A stretch of DNA of 64,000 nt from Pararhizobium arenae (GCF_001931685.1 NZ_MOOY01000007.1:238130-302129); one strand, 5' to 3'; positions 1-8,770 are shown, counted from the stretch's first letter. Made by a program: numbers and translations. The notes: a model not told the origin generated them from the letters alone.

Positions 1-112
1 TCACCAGATGAATGATGCGCTCGATGCCTTCGAGCGCCCGATGCTCGGCTATTGCCGTTCCGGTGCCCGCTCGACGGCGGTCTATCAGCAGACGCAGCAT
101 ATCCGGAACTGA
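1..112 (+). CDS. C-terminal end of a DUF442/TIGR01244-type sulfurtransferase-like protein (partial)
   Basis: Only the last 36 codons are present; the gene starts before the window. The reading frame ends at TGA 110-112. The visible part contains P-M-L-G-Y-C-R-S-G-A-R-S, the cysteine loop (CRSGxRS) typical of the DUF442/TIGR01244 family, which has a phosphatase or rhodanese-like fold and is sometimes fused to metallo-beta-lactamase domains (Blh). The cysteine is the expected catalytic residue. Which fusion type this is cannot be told from the tail alone. It converges on the minus-strand ThDP gene, with a hairpin between them. Confidence 0.6.
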   Translation, partial: HQMNDALDAFERPMLGYCRSGARSTAVYQQTQHIRN

Positions 113-136
113 GTTTCCGGCTTTTTGCAACACGAA

Positions 137-163
137 AACGGCGCGCATCACACGCGCGCCGTT
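137..163. terminator. Hairpin between convergent genes
   Basis: A perfect 10-bp stem (aacggcgcgc / gcgcgccgtt) with a 7-nt loop lies between the two converging stops. Read on the minus strand the stem is followed by TTTTCG, so it probably terminates the ThDP operon. It has no T tract on the plus strand. Confidence 0.6.
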
Positions 164-177
164 GCGTATGGAAATAT

Positions 178-1824
178 TCAGCCCGCGCGAATCTGGCTTA
201 ATGTGCGCGTCGGCGTGATGGCTTCGGGATCGAGCCTGATCTCGACAATCGATGGTTTGCCGCTGGCCCGAGCCCGTTCAAACGCACCGGCAAAATCCGC
301 GGTCTTTTCAACAATCTCACCATGTCCGCCATAGGCGATGGCGAGCGCCGCAAAATCCGGGTTGGTGAGATCGGTGGCGCTGACCCGGCCCGGATATTCC
401 CGCTCCTGATGCATGCGGATCGTGCCGTAGATGCCATTGTTGATGATGAGCGTGATGATCGGCAGCCTGTAGCGCACGGCCGTCGCAAATTCCTGTCCGT
501 GCATCAGAAAGCAGCCATCGCCCGCGAAACAAACGACTTCTCGCTCCCGAAACAGCGTCTTTGCGGCGACGGCGGCGGGCAGGCCATAGCCCATGGAGCC
601 GGATGTCGGCGCGGCCTGCGTGGCGAAGCGGCGGAAACGGTGAAACCGGTGCACCCAGGTCGCGTAGTTGCCGGCGCCATTGGTGAAAATCGCATCATCA
701 GGCACATTGGCCTCGATCCACTCCATGATCGGCCCCATCTGCACGGCGCCGGGTCCCGTCTGCGGCGGGGTCGACCATTCGAGATAGGCACCGTGCATCC
801 GCCTGGTGCGATCGCCCCATGCGGGTGATCGTGTCGGAACTGACGCCGAAAGGGCAGCGACGAAATCGCTCGGTGACGCAGCAATTGCCAGATCGGGGCG
901 ATAGACACGGCCCAGTTCGCCCGGATCGGGGTGGACATGGACCAGCGTCTGTTTGGGATAGGGCACGTCGAGCAGCGTATAGCCCGACGACGGCATCTCC
1001 GACATGCGCCCGCCGATCAAGAGGACCAGATCGGCTTCCCTAATCTCCTTTGCCAGCGCCGGATTGATGCCGATGCCGACATCGCCGGCGTAATTCGGAT
1101 GCAGATGATCAAACAGCATCTGCCTGCGGAACGAGCAGCCGACGGGCAGGTGCCAGCGTTCGGCGAAGCTTTGGAATGCGCTGACGGCCTCTGCGTTCCA
1201 GCGCGTGCCGCCAAGGATCGCGATCGGGCGTTCCGCCTGGGCGAGCAGCGCTTCCATGCGGGCAATCTGGCCGGGGCCGGGATGGCTTTCCACCGGCACG
1301 GCGGCTCGGGCGGCCACGGCGTCTACTGCCTTGGTCAGCATATCCTCCGGCAGCGACAGAACGACTGGACCGGGGCGACCGGAGGTGGCAACCGCAAAGG
1401 CGCGGGTCACGAATTCCGGAATGCGCGCGGCATCATCGATCTCGCCCACCCATTTGGCGACTTCGGTCAAGGCGCGGCGATATTCCACCTCCTGAAACGC
1501 TTCGCGCTCGCGAGCATCGCTCTGCACCTGCCCGACGAAGAGAATGACGGGGATGGAATCCTGCCGCGAGATGTGCAGCCCGGCGGAAGCATTCATGGCG
1601 CCGGGACCGCGGGTTACCATGCAGATGCCGGGCTCTCCCGTCAGCCGGCCCCAGGCATCCGCCATCATCGCAGCGCCGCCTTCCTGCCGGCAGACGAGCG
1701 TTTCGATGCCGCTGTCATACAGCGCATCGAGGACGGCGAGATAGCTTTCGCCGGGAACGCAGGCAATGCGCTTCACGCCGTTTGCCTGCAGCGTCTCGAC
1801 GATCAGTTGTCCTCCGGTTTTCAT
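178..1824 (-). CDS. Thiamine-diphosphate-dependent enzyme, acetolactate-synthase-like
   Basis: A 548-residue protein of the ThDP-dependent IlvB/POX superfamily, with an N-terminal pyrimidine-binding domain, a central domain and a C-terminal pyrophosphate-binding domain. The N-terminal part has the expected glutamate in CRQEGGAAMMADAWGR. The C-terminal part has the ThDP/Mg motif running from GDGCFLMHGQ to IINN. The substrate is not evident: no regulatory small subunit (ilvH) is nearby, so a role in branched-chain biosynthesis is doubtful, and it could be a decarboxylase or carboligase. I chose the ATG at 1824 over the upstream ATG at 1845 because GGGAGGAG lies just in front of it. It is the last gene of a three-gene minus-strand operon, 32 bp after the EamA transporter gene. 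Confidence 0.8.
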   Translation of the reverse strand: MKTGGQLIVETLQANGVKRIACVPGESYLAVLDALYDSGIETLVCRQEGGAAMMADAWGRLTGEPGICMVTRGPGAMNASAGLHISRQDSIPVILFVGQVQSDAREREAFQEVEYRRALTEVAKWVGEIDDAARIPEFVTRAFAVATSGRPGPVVLSLPEDMLTKAVDAVAARAAVPVESHPGPGQIARMEALLAQAERPIAILGGTRWNAEAVSAFQSFAERWHLPVGCSFRRQMLFDHLHPNYAGDVGIGINPALAKEIREADLVLLIGGRMSEMPSSGYTLLDVPYPKQTLVHVHPDPGELGRVYRPDLAIAASPSDFVAALSASVPTRSPAWGDRTRRMHGAYLEWSTPPQTGPGAVQMGPIMEWIEANVPDDAIFTNGAGNYATWVHRFHRFRRFATQAAPTSGSMGYGLPAAVAAKTLFREREVVCFAGDGCFLMHGQEFATAVRYRLPIITLIINNGIYGTIRMHQEREYPGRVSATDLTNPDFAALAIAYGGHGEIVEKTADFAGAFERARASGKPSIVEIRLDPEAITPTRTLSQIRAG

Positions 1825-1856
1825 GGTCTGCTCCTCCCAAAGCATGCGACCGGCGG

Positions 1857-2807
1857 CTAGATAGCCGGCGAGACCGGCGCGGTGCCGGCAGTCTTGTTGA
1901 CCCGGCGCTCACGCCAGATGATGTAGAGCCCGGAACCGATGATGATGGCGATGCCGAGCCATTTCAGCGCGTCCGGCAGGTGATCGAACACCAGCCAGCC
2001 GAAGATGGTCGCCGAGACGATTTCGAGATATTGCAGCGGCGCCAGAACCGAAGCCGGCGCGGCGCGATAGGCATAGACGCCCAGTACGCCCGAGATCGTC
2101 GCGGTGACACCGACGCCCAACAGATAGAGCATGGCTTTCGTATCCGGCATGACCGGATCGAAGATCGCCGATCCCGTTCCATCGCCGAAATAGAGCATCA
2201 CCGCGCAGAACAATGCCCCCCAGACGCCGGCATGGAACTGCATCGACCATGGGTCCTCGTTCTGCGCCACAAGCCGCGTCACCAGCAGGAAGACAGCGAG
2301 CGTGAAGGCGGATACCACCGGCAGGAGCGCGATCAGACCCACCTCCTGCATGCTCGGCTGGATGACGAGCATGGCCCCGAAGAAGCCGACGCCGCAGGCG
2401 GTATAGCGCCGCCAGCCGATGGTTTCCTTGAGGAAGATGCTGCCGAGAATGGTAAGGATGATCGGCTCGACGAAGAAGATGGCGATGGCATCCGCCACCT
2501 CCATCGCCTTCAGGGTGGTGATGAAGGACAGCATGGTGGCGACCAGAAGCGCGCCGCGCAAGGCATGCAAACCGGTTTTCCTCCATGTGAGATCGAACAG
2601 CGTGCCGCGCGCGATGACCACCGGCAGAATGAACAGCACCTGCAGGGCGAAGCGGACTGCGGTGATCTCGCCTGAAGGGATGGTCGTGATCGCCAGTTTT
2701 GCGAAGATGTCGATCAGCGGCGAAATCAGAACCGCGATCACCATCAGCGTCAGGCCGAGGGACACGTCGTCCTTGCCGGCGATACCCACTGCTTTCTGGT
2801 ATGTCAT
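1857..2807 (-). CDS. EamA/DMT-family transporter (first copy)
   Basis: A 316-residue integral membrane protein with about ten hydrophobic segments arranged as two EamA repeats, typical of drug/metabolite exporters. The cargo cannot be read from sequence. The start at 2807 forms a 4-nt ATGA overlap with the stop of the upstream hydrolase gene, a sign of translational coupling. An in-frame ATG at 2846 would overlap the hydrolase by over 40 nt and is rejected. Its place between a hydrolase and a ThDP enzyme suggests export or import of a metabolite handled by those two enzymes (inference). Confidence 0.85.
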   Translation of the reverse strand: MTYQKAVGIAGKDDVSLGLTLMVIAVLISPLIDIFAKLAITTIPSGEITAVRFALQVLFILPVVIARGTLFDLTWRKTGLHALRGALLVATMLSFITTLKAMEVADAIAIFFVEPIILTILGSIFLKETIGWRRYTACGVGFFGAMLVIQPSMQEVGLIALLPVVSAFTLAVFLLVTRLVAQNEDPWSMQFHAGVWGALFCAVMLYFGDGTGSAIFDPVMPDTKAMLYLLGVGVTATISGVLGVYAYRAAPASVLAPLQYLEIVSATIFGWLVFDHLPDALKWLGIAIIIGSGLYIIWRERRVNKTAGTAPVSPAI

Positions 2808-3751
2808 GCCTGTGCCTTGCGTCGTGCGTCGGTGAGGGCGACGCACCAGGCGGCGAAATCCCGGACGGGACCTTCCCTGCCTTTTTCGTTGAGCGTCTCG
2901 TGTCGCATTTCGGGATAGATTTGCGTCGTCACATTTAAAAAACCTTGGCGCTCAAGGCGCTTCGCCAGCCATGTGATCGCGCGACCCCGGTCCGTTGCAG
3001 GGTCCTGTCCACCACCGACAAGATGGATTGGCAGGCCGGTCCGCAGGCGGCGCAGCCGCTCGCCGCTTGCTCCGGCAAATGTCATTTTGAACAGATCGAT
3101 CCACAGCGAGACGCTGGCATCGAACCCGCAGAGCGGATCGGCTATATAGGCGGCCACTTCCTTTTCGTCTCGCGAGAGCCAGTCGAAGGGGGTCTTGTGC
3201 CCGTCAATGGATTTCCCCCATGCGCCGAATGTCAGGTGTGGCAGGATCGTGCTTGGAACGTCCGACCCCTTCAGCATGCGCTCCGCGGCTAGGATGAGAA
3301 GGGCGGCACGACCGGCAAGGCCCGGATTGAAATTGGAATTCCACACCGCCAGCCCGTCGTAAAAATCCGGATGCTCCTCGGCAGCATTGAGCGCGATCAG
3401 GCCGCCCATGGAATGGCCGAAAAGAATGACAGGCAGGTCGGGGTGTTCCGTTCTGGCCAGTTTGCAGATGGCCGTGATGTCGTCGACCACCTTTTGCGGT
3501 CCATCAGCCAGCGCGTAGCGACCGAAGGGAGCATCCGCGCTTTGCGTCGCGCCATGACCGCGATGATCGTGCGCATAGACGTGGAAACCCTGCAGTCCCA
3601 TCACCTTGGCGAAGCGGTTGTAGCGCGCGGAATGCTCCGCAAGTCCATGGCTGATCAGAAGTATTCCGCGTTCGGGTGCGGATGCAGGCTGGTATCGCCA
3701 GGCAAGCGTTGCGCCCGTTGGGCTTTGCAGCGCCCTTACCTCTTGAAACAT
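2804..3751 (-). CDS. Alpha/beta hydrolase, lysophospholipase/monoacylglycerol-lipase-like
   Basis: A 315-residue soluble alpha/beta hydrolase of the PldB/Hydrolase_4 type. The oxyanion region ISHGLAEHSARY, the nucleophile elbow GHSMGG, an acid in GGGQDPAT and the catalytic histidine in EMRHETLNE are all visible, so the Ser-Asp-His triad looks complete. No signal peptide is seen. Two adjacent ATG codons (3754 and 3751) follow GGGAGG; the second gives better ribosome-site spacing. It is first in the operon with the EamA transporter and the ThDP enzyme. The natural substrate is uncertain; esters of glycerol or lysophospholipids are typical of the family. Confidence 0.8.
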   Translation of the reverse strand: MFQEVRALQSPTGATLAWRYQPASAPERGILLISHGLAEHSARYNRFAKVMGLQGFHVYAHDHRGHGATQSADAPFGRYALADGPQKVVDDITAICKLARTEHPDLPVILFGHSMGGLIALNAAEEHPDFYDGLAVWNSNFNPGLAGRAALLILAAERMLKGSDVPSTILPHLTFGAWGKSIDGHKTPFDWLSRDEKEVAAYIADPLCGFDASVSLWIDLFKMTFAGASGERLRRLRTGLPIHLVGGGQDPATDRGRAITWLAKRLERQGFLNVTTQIYPEMRHETLNEKGREGPVRDFAAWCVALTDARRKAQA

Positions 3752-3960
3752 CATGCCTCCCGTCGTCCGGTGCCGCAGCGCAGTCGCGTCTCGCGGTCTT
3801 TGTCACGCACTCAAGGAGATTTGCTGGGCGAAAGCAATGGCCTCTTGTTGATGGTTGCGCATTACCTCAGAAAAAATCGCACCATGATAATTTGGGGTTG
3901 TAATATTCCCGTTTTTGTTGGTTAATGATCATGTTTTGTTCTCGTTGTGGGAGGTGAGCC

Positions 3961-4773
3961 ATGATCATGATGATCAGACAGGTTGCATGCTTTCTTGTTG
4001 TCTCTCTGATGGCTTTCACGGCCCACGCCGACGGTGCTCAGACTGCCGCGAGGCAAAGTGAAAAAGGCCGGACGACGGTTGTCTTCGCCGTAAGCTGGCT
4101 GCCGGGCTTCTGCGTGACCCGGCCCGAGCGCGCAGAATGCAAGGCGCAAAAACCGGGCAGTTTCGATGCCACGCATTTTACGCTTCACGGGCTATGGCCG
4201 GTCGGCAAATCCTACTGCGGGGTCGATGCCACCGTCAAAGCGCAGGACCGAAAGAGGAAATGGCTGGATTTGCCGCGACCGGAGCTTGAGGCGGATGCGA
4301 GAGTGACGCTTGCTTCCGCGATGCCCGGCGTCCAGTCCGGCCTCGATCGCCACCAATGGGTGCGCAGCGGCCGCTGCCATTCGCCGACAGCGGACGCCTA
4401 TTTCAAGACGCAGATGCAGTATCTGAATGTTCTGAACGGCTCGGCGGTTCGCGGTCTTTTCGTCGAGCGTCTGGGAGGGCACGTAAAGGAGCAGGAGGTC
4501 CGGCAGGTTTTTGATCGCGTCTTCGGGTCGGGTGCCGGTGATCGTGTGCGCCTGCAACGCCGCAAAGTGGGTGAGACGACGGTTGTAACCGGATTGACGA
4601 TCGGGCTGGGCGGAGGAACGTCGAACCTTCCGGCGAAAGCGGTTTCCGATGTCGGCGTGCGCGCGAGCGAAGGTGATGGAGACTACTCCGATCTCTCCGC
4701 GTTGATCCTCGCCGCCGATGCGATTGACGGCAAATGCCCAACCGGTCTTATTCGGAGTGTAGACGCCCGCTAA
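3961..4773 (+). CDS. Secreted RNase T2-family protein with an altered second active-site motif
   Basis: A 270-residue protein. It begins with a signal peptide (hydrophobic VACFLVVSLMAF, likely cleavage after AHA), so it is exported to the periplasm or outside. The first RNase T2 active-site segment is intact (THFTLHGLWP, histidine at residue 75). The second segment, normally HEWxKHGTC, reads HQWVRSGRC at residues 131-139. The catalytic Glu has become Gln and the second catalytic His has become Ser, so normal transphosphorylation activity is doubtful. The remaining length fits the family. The start is supported by GGGAGG just upstream. The gene stands alone, facing away from the hydrolase operon across an AT-rich 206-bp promoter region. 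Confidence 0.75.
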   Translation: MIMMIRQVACFLVVSLMAFTAHADGAQTAARQSEKGRTTVVFAVSWLPGFCVTRPERAECKAQKPGSFDATHFTLHGLWPVGKSYCGVDATVKAQDRKRKWLDLPRPELEADARVTLASAMPGVQSGLDRHQWVRSGRCHSPTADAYFKTQMQYLNVLNGSAVRGLFVERLGGHVKEQEVRQVFDRVFGSGAGDRVRLQRRKVGETTVVTGLTIGLGGGTSNLPAKAVSDVGVRASEGDGDYSDLSALILAADAIDGKCPTGLIRSVDAR

Positions 4774-4793
4774 ACCGGAGATATCGCCGGTTT
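4772..4793 (+). terminator. Possible weak terminator hairpin after the RNase T2 gene
   Basis: A 7-bp stem (aaaccgg / ccggttt, 8-nt loop) starts inside the stop codon. Only three T residues follow, so termination would be weak. Confidence 0.3.
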
Positions 4794-4862
4794 CGACATT
4801 GCTCCTGCGGGATAATTCGCCTACATAGCGGCCAAAATTTAATTCCGTCGGAGCAGAGCTTA

Positions 4863-6512
4863 ATGGCACGCCAATTCATCTTTCACATGTCGGGGCTGAG
4901 CAAGGCCTACGGCGCGAAGAAGGTTCTCGATAATGTGAGCCTTTCTTTCTATCCGGATGCCAAGATCGGTATTCTCGGCCCGAACGGCGCCGGTAAGTCG
5001 ACGGTTCTGCGCATCATGGCGGGTCTCGACAAGGAATATACGGGCGAAGCCTGGGTCGCCGAGGGTGCAACGGTCGGTTACCTCGCCCAGGAGCCGCAGC
5101 TCGACCCGGACAAGACCGCGCTTGAAAACGTCATGGAAGGCGTTGCCGACAAGACGGCGATCATCGAACGCTACAACGAACTGATGATGAACTATTCCGA
5201 CGAGACCGCCGAAGAGGGCGCGCGTCTCCAGGACATCATCGACGGCCAGAACCTCTGGGATCTCGAAAACCAGGTCGAAATGGCCATGGACGCGCTGCGC
5301 TGCCCGCCGGGCGATGCCGACGTCACCAGCCTTTCGGGTGGTGAACGCCGCCGTATCGCGCTCTGCCGTCTGCTCCTGTCGAAGCCGGACCTGCTGCTGC
5401 TCGACGAACCGACCAACCACCTTGACGCGGAAACCATCGGCTGGCTTGAAAACCATCTGCGCCAGTACCCGGGCGCCGTGATCATGATCACCCACGACCG
5501 CTACTTCCTCGACAACGTCACGGGCTGGATTCTTGAGCTCGACCGTGGTCGGGGCATTCCCTACGAAGGCAACTACTCGGCCTATCTGCTTGCCAAGGCC
5601 AAGCGCATGCAGCAGGAATCGCGCGAAGACGCGTCCCGCCAGAAGGCGATCAGCCGCGAGCAGGAGTGGATTGCCTCCAGCCCGAAGGCGCGTCAGTCCA
5701 AGTCCAAGGCCCGTATCAAGGCCTACGACCAGCTGGTGGAAGCGGCCGAAAACATCCGGCCGACGGATGCCCAGATCATCATTCCGGTTGCAGAGCGTCT
5801 CGGTAACGTCGTCATCGAACTCGACGGCATCAGCAAGTCCTACGGCGATCGCCTCCTGATCGACGATCTGTCGCTGAAGCTGCCCCCGGGCGGCATCGTC
5901 GGCGTCATCGGACCGAACGGCGCCGGCAAGACGACGCTGTTCCGCATCCTGACCGGTCAGGAGCAGCCCGATAGCGGCTCGATCCGCGTCGGTGACAGCG
6001 TGCAGTTCTCCTACGTCGACCAGAGCCGCGATGCGCTGGCTGGGGAAAAGACCGTCTGGGAAGAAATTTCCGGCGGGGCAGAAGTGGTCAAGCTCGGCAA
6101 GTTCGAAATGAACTCGCGCGCCTATTGCGGCGCCTTCAACTTCAAGGGGGGCGATCAGCAGCAGAAGGTCGGCAATCTCTCAGGCGGTCAGCGCAACCGC
6201 GTTCACCTTGCCAAGATGTTGAAGTCCGGCGGCAACGTTCTCCTGCTCGACGAACCGACCAACGACCTCGACACCGAAACCCTCGGCGCGCTCGAAGTCG
6301 CGCTCGAAAACTTTGCCGGTTGCGCCGTCATCATCAGCCACGACCGCATGTTCCTCGACCGTCTGGCAACCCACATCCTCGCCTTCGAAGGCGACAGCCA
6401 TGTCGAATGGTTCGAAGGCAACTTCGAGGATTACGAAGCCGACAAGATCCGCCGCCTCGGCCCGGAATCGGTCAATCCGAGCCGCGTCAGCTACAAGCGT
6501 CTGACGCGATAA
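4863..6512 (+). CDS. ettA: Energy-dependent translational throttle protein EttA (ABC-F)
   Basis: A 549-residue ABC-F protein, close to the usual length of EttA (about 555). It has two ATPase domains without membrane segments. The first has Walker A GPNGAGKS at residues 39-46, signature LSGGERRR and Walker B LLLLDEPTNHLD. The second has GPNGAGKTT, LSGGQRNR and LLLDEPTNDLD. The region between domains is charged, as in the interdomain linker of the family. EttA binds the ribosomal E site and gates the first peptide bond according to energy charge. The ATG at 4863 gives the standard MARQFIF start; the longer frame from 4734 overlaps the RNase gene and is not credible. It is transcribed alone, ending at a strong terminator. 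Confidence 0.92.
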   Translation: MARQFIFHMSGLSKAYGAKKVLDNVSLSFYPDAKIGILGPNGAGKSTVLRIMAGLDKEYTGEAWVAEGATVGYLAQEPQLDPDKTALENVMEGVADKTAIIERYNELMMNYSDETAEEGARLQDIIDGQNLWDLENQVEMAMDALRCPPGDADVTSLSGGERRRIALCRLLLSKPDLLLLDEPTNHLDAETIGWLENHLRQYPGAVIMITHDRYFLDNVTGWILELDRGRGIPYEGNYSAYLLAKAKRMQQESREDASRQKAISREQEWIASSPKARQSKSKARIKAYDQLVEAAENIRPTDAQIIIPVAERLGNVVIELDGISKSYGDRLLIDDLSLKLPPGGIVGVIGPNGAGKTTLFRILTGQEQPDSGSIRVGDSVQFSYVDQSRDALAGEKTVWEEISGGAEVVKLGKFEMNSRAYCGAFNFKGGDQQQKVGNLSGGQRNRVHLAKMLKSGGNVLLLDEPTNDLDTETLGALEVALENFAGCAVIISHDRMFLDRLATHILAFEGDSHVEWFEGNFEDYEADKIRRLGPESVNPSRVSYKRLTR

Positions 6513-6559
6513 GCTGTCTTGCGGGGCGTGGTCTGAAGCCACGTTGCGCTATCATGCAG

Positions 6560-6587
6560 AAGGGCGGTCCGCAGGGGCCGCCCTTTT
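6560..6587 (+). terminator. Rho-independent terminator of ettA
   Basis: An agggcgg / ccgccct stem with a 10-nt loop, followed by TTTT, 48 bp after the ettA stop. Confidence 0.75.
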
Positions 6588-6701
6588 CGTTGGGGCACCT
6601 ATTGCCCGCACGCTCCAACCCCTTCTCGCGGGGCACCTCACCGTAGCAACAAGACCTTTTTCAGCGACGTTCCATTTCCGAGTTGCGCGACCACATGAAA
6701 T

Positions 6702-6723
6702 CACATAAAGATATCTTTATGTG
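6702..6723. promoter_or_regulatory. Perfect 22-bp palindrome, candidate operator of the ArsR-methyltransferase regulator
   Basis: cacataaagat / atctttatgtg is an uninterrupted, perfectly symmetric palindrome. It ends 3 bp before one possible start codon (6727) and 15 bp before the other (6739). Its size and symmetry suit a dimeric winged-helix ArsR protein, so negative autoregulation with co-control of metF is the likely role (inference). No second copy was noticed in the window. Confidence 0.7.
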
Positions 6724-6738
6724 TTGATGGGGTTGTTT

Positions 6739-7779
6739 ATGGTAGACGCACAGGGCCTTGGATTGGACGCGCTGGTCGACGTATTGAAGGCGGCAGGCGA
6801 GCCCACGCGGATGCGACTGCTGGCGCTGCTTGCTGCCGGAGACCTGACCGTCACCGATCTTACCGAAATTCTCGGCCAGTCCCAACCGCGTATTTCCCGC
6901 CACCTGAAGCTGCTCTCCGAAGTTGCCCTCATCGATCGTTATCAGGAGGGCGCCTGGGCTTATTTCCGGATGAAGAACGAGGGCGCGCCGGTCAGGCTTG
7001 TGCAGGACATGCTGTCAGCCGCCTCGCGCTCGGATGCCGTGCTGGCGCGTGACAGTGAGCGTCTTGTTGCCTTGAAGCGGGCGCGGGCGGAAAAGGCGCA
7101 GGCCTATTTCAGCCGCAATGCCGGTGAGTGGGATGCGCTGAGGCGCCTGCATGTCAGCGAGGCCGATGTGGAAGCGGCCCTGAAGACCGTCGTCGGGAAC
7201 GACCCGGTCGATGCGCTGCTCGATCTGGGAACCGGTACTGGCCGCATTCTTCAGCTCTTCGAGGGGATTTATCGTCGCGGCATCGGTATCGATGCCAGCC
7301 GCGACATGCTGGCCGTCGCCCGCGCCAATCTCGATCGCAGCGGCACCAGCAAGGCCACCATTCGCCACGGCGATATCTTCAACCTGCCGCTGGATGGCCA
7401 GGCTTTCGATCTCGTCACCATTCACCAGGTCCTGCACTTTCTGGAGCAGCCGGAAGCGGCCGTTTTCGAGGCCGCGCGCATGCTGGCCCCGGGTGGACGA
7501 CTGGTGATCATCGATTTCGCTCCCCATGGGCTTGAGCATCTGCGCGACGAACATGCCCATGTTCGCCTCGGCTTTTCTCACGCGACGATGGCGGAGTGGC
7601 TGGAGCGGGCAGGGCTCTCTGTCGAGGATGTGGTCGATCTGAAGCCGGATAGCGACCGACAGCTGACGGTGTCCATCTGGCTCGCGCGGGATCGTCGCGC
7701 TGCCGATCCTAAGGTAAATGACAATACCGGTGCCGGGGACGTCGAGCGCACCCGTTATGCCCAGGCGGGGAGGAACTGA
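6739..7779 (+). CDS. ArsR-family regulator fused to a SAM-dependent methyltransferase domain
   Basis: A 346-residue two-domain protein. Residues about 1-95 form an ArsR winged helix (GEPTRMRLLALLAAGDLTV, then QSQPRISRHLKLL as recognition helix). No metal-binding ELCVCDL-type motif is present. Residues about 130-320 form a class I methyltransferase with the SAM motif LLDLGTGTGRIL, the acidic GIDAS strand and the LAPGGRLVIIDF strand. Such fusions commonly neighbour methionine-cycle genes and are thought to sense SAM or S-adenosylhomocysteine. Here metF follows after 2 bp, with its ribosome site inside this gene. The start could be 6727 or 6739; GGGG spacing favours 6739. Confidence 0.85.
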   Translation: MVDAQGLGLDALVDVLKAAGEPTRMRLLALLAAGDLTVTDLTEILGQSQPRISRHLKLLSEVALIDRYQEGAWAYFRMKNEGAPVRLVQDMLSAASRSDAVLARDSERLVALKRARAEKAQAYFSRNAGEWDALRRLHVSEADVEAALKTVVGNDPVDALLDLGTGTGRILQLFEGIYRRGIGIDASRDMLAVARANLDRSGTSKATIRHGDIFNLPLDGQAFDLVTIHQVLHFLEQPEAAVFEAARMLAPGGRLVIIDFAPHGLEHLRDEHAHVRLGFSHATMAEWLERAGLSVEDVVDLKPDSDRQLTVSIWLARDRRAADPKVNDNTGAGDVERTRYAQAGRN

Positions 7780-7781
7780 CC

Positions 7782-8705
7782 ATGCCAATCCACACGCTTT
7801 ATCCGGCCGAGCGCGGCAACCTGCACCTCTCCTTCGAATACTTCCCACCGAAGAACGACGACATGGAAACGCAGCTTTTCGAAACTGTCGACAAGCTGTC
7901 TGCCTTCTCTCCTGCATTCGTCACCGTAACCTACGGCGCCGGCGGCTCCACGAAGTCGCGTTCGCTGACCACCGTCTGTCGCATGATCAAGGAAACCGGG
8001 CTGGCGAACACTGCGGCGCACCTGACCTGCGTTGGTGCGACGAAGGCGGAGGTGGATGCGGTGGTTGATGAATTCGCCAGCTGCGGTGTTCGTCATTTCG
8101 TGGCCTTGCGCGGCGACCCCCAGGGCGGCATCGGCACGCGCTATGAACCGACGCCCGGCGGCTATGACAATGCAGCCGCACTCGTTGCGGGTATCCGGGC
8201 CAAGGGCGATTTTGAGATTTCCGTGTCGGCCTATCCGGAAAAACATCCGGAAAGTGCGGATGTCGCAGCCGATATCGACATGCTGAAGCGCAAGGTCGAT
8301 AACGGCGCAACCCGGGCTCTCACCCAGTTCTTTTTCGACAACAACGACTTCGAACGCTATCTTGAGCGTGTGCGCCGGGCCGGCATCAGTATTCCCATCG
8401 TGCCCGGCATCCTGCCGATCAACAATTTCGCCCAGATGCGCAAGTTCGCTGGGCTCTGCGGAGCGCGGGTGCCGGATGCGATTACCACACGGCTCAGCCA
8501 TCTGGATGAGCAGCCGGAGGAACGCTTCAAGGAGGCGACCCATATCGCCGCAGAGCAGATCGTTGATCTGGCCCGCCGCGGCGTGCGGGATTTCCATCTC
8601 TACACCATGAACCGCTCGCCCTTAATCACAGCGGTCTGCGATCTCGTAGGCTTCGAGCGCGCGCCGGTGGCACAGCCCAAACGGCACGAGGGCGCAGCTG
8701 CCTGA
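7782..8705 (+). CDS. metF: 5,10-methylenetetrahydrofolate reductase
   Basis: A 307-residue cytoplasmic flavoenzyme that reduces methylene-THF to methyl-THF for methionine synthesis. Family marks are FEYFPPK near the N-terminus, FVTVTYGAGGS, the HFVALRGDPQ segment, FFDN, and the substrate-side PIVPGILPI stretch. The length fits bacterial MetF. GGGGAGGAA lies across the end of the preceding regulator gene, giving tight translational linkage. Co-transcription with the ArsR-methyltransferase suggests control by methyl-cycle status. A very strong terminator follows. Confidence 0.95.
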   Translation: MPIHTLYPAERGNLHLSFEYFPPKNDDMETQLFETVDKLSAFSPAFVTVTYGAGGSTKSRSLTTVCRMIKETGLANTAAHLTCVGATKAEVDAVVDEFASCGVRHFVALRGDPQGGIGTRYEPTPGGYDNAAALVAGIRAKGDFEISVSAYPEKHPESADVAADIDMLKRKVDNGATRALTQFFFDNNDFERYLERVRRAGISIPIVPGILPINNFAQMRKFAGLCGARVPDAITTRLSHLDEQPEERFKEATHIAAEQIVDLARRGVRDFHLYTMNRSPLITAVCDLVGFERAPVAQPKRHEGAAA

Positions 8706-8726
8706 TACGGGCAATCTTAGTGCGTG

Positions 8727-8770
8727 ACATGAAAAATCCCTGCCGGGTAGCCGACAGGGATTTTTCATGT
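8727..8770 (+). terminator. Strong bidirectional terminator after metF
   Basis: A perfect 16-bp stem (acatgaaaaatccctg / cagggatttttcatgt) around a 12-nt loop, with TTTTT inside the 3' arm. The symmetric A and T runs make it active in either direction. Confidence 0.85.

Noticed and set aside
4734..4862. N-terminal extension of EttA
   Set aside because: It overlaps the RNase T2 gene end and a hairpin; EttA starts at MARQFIF.
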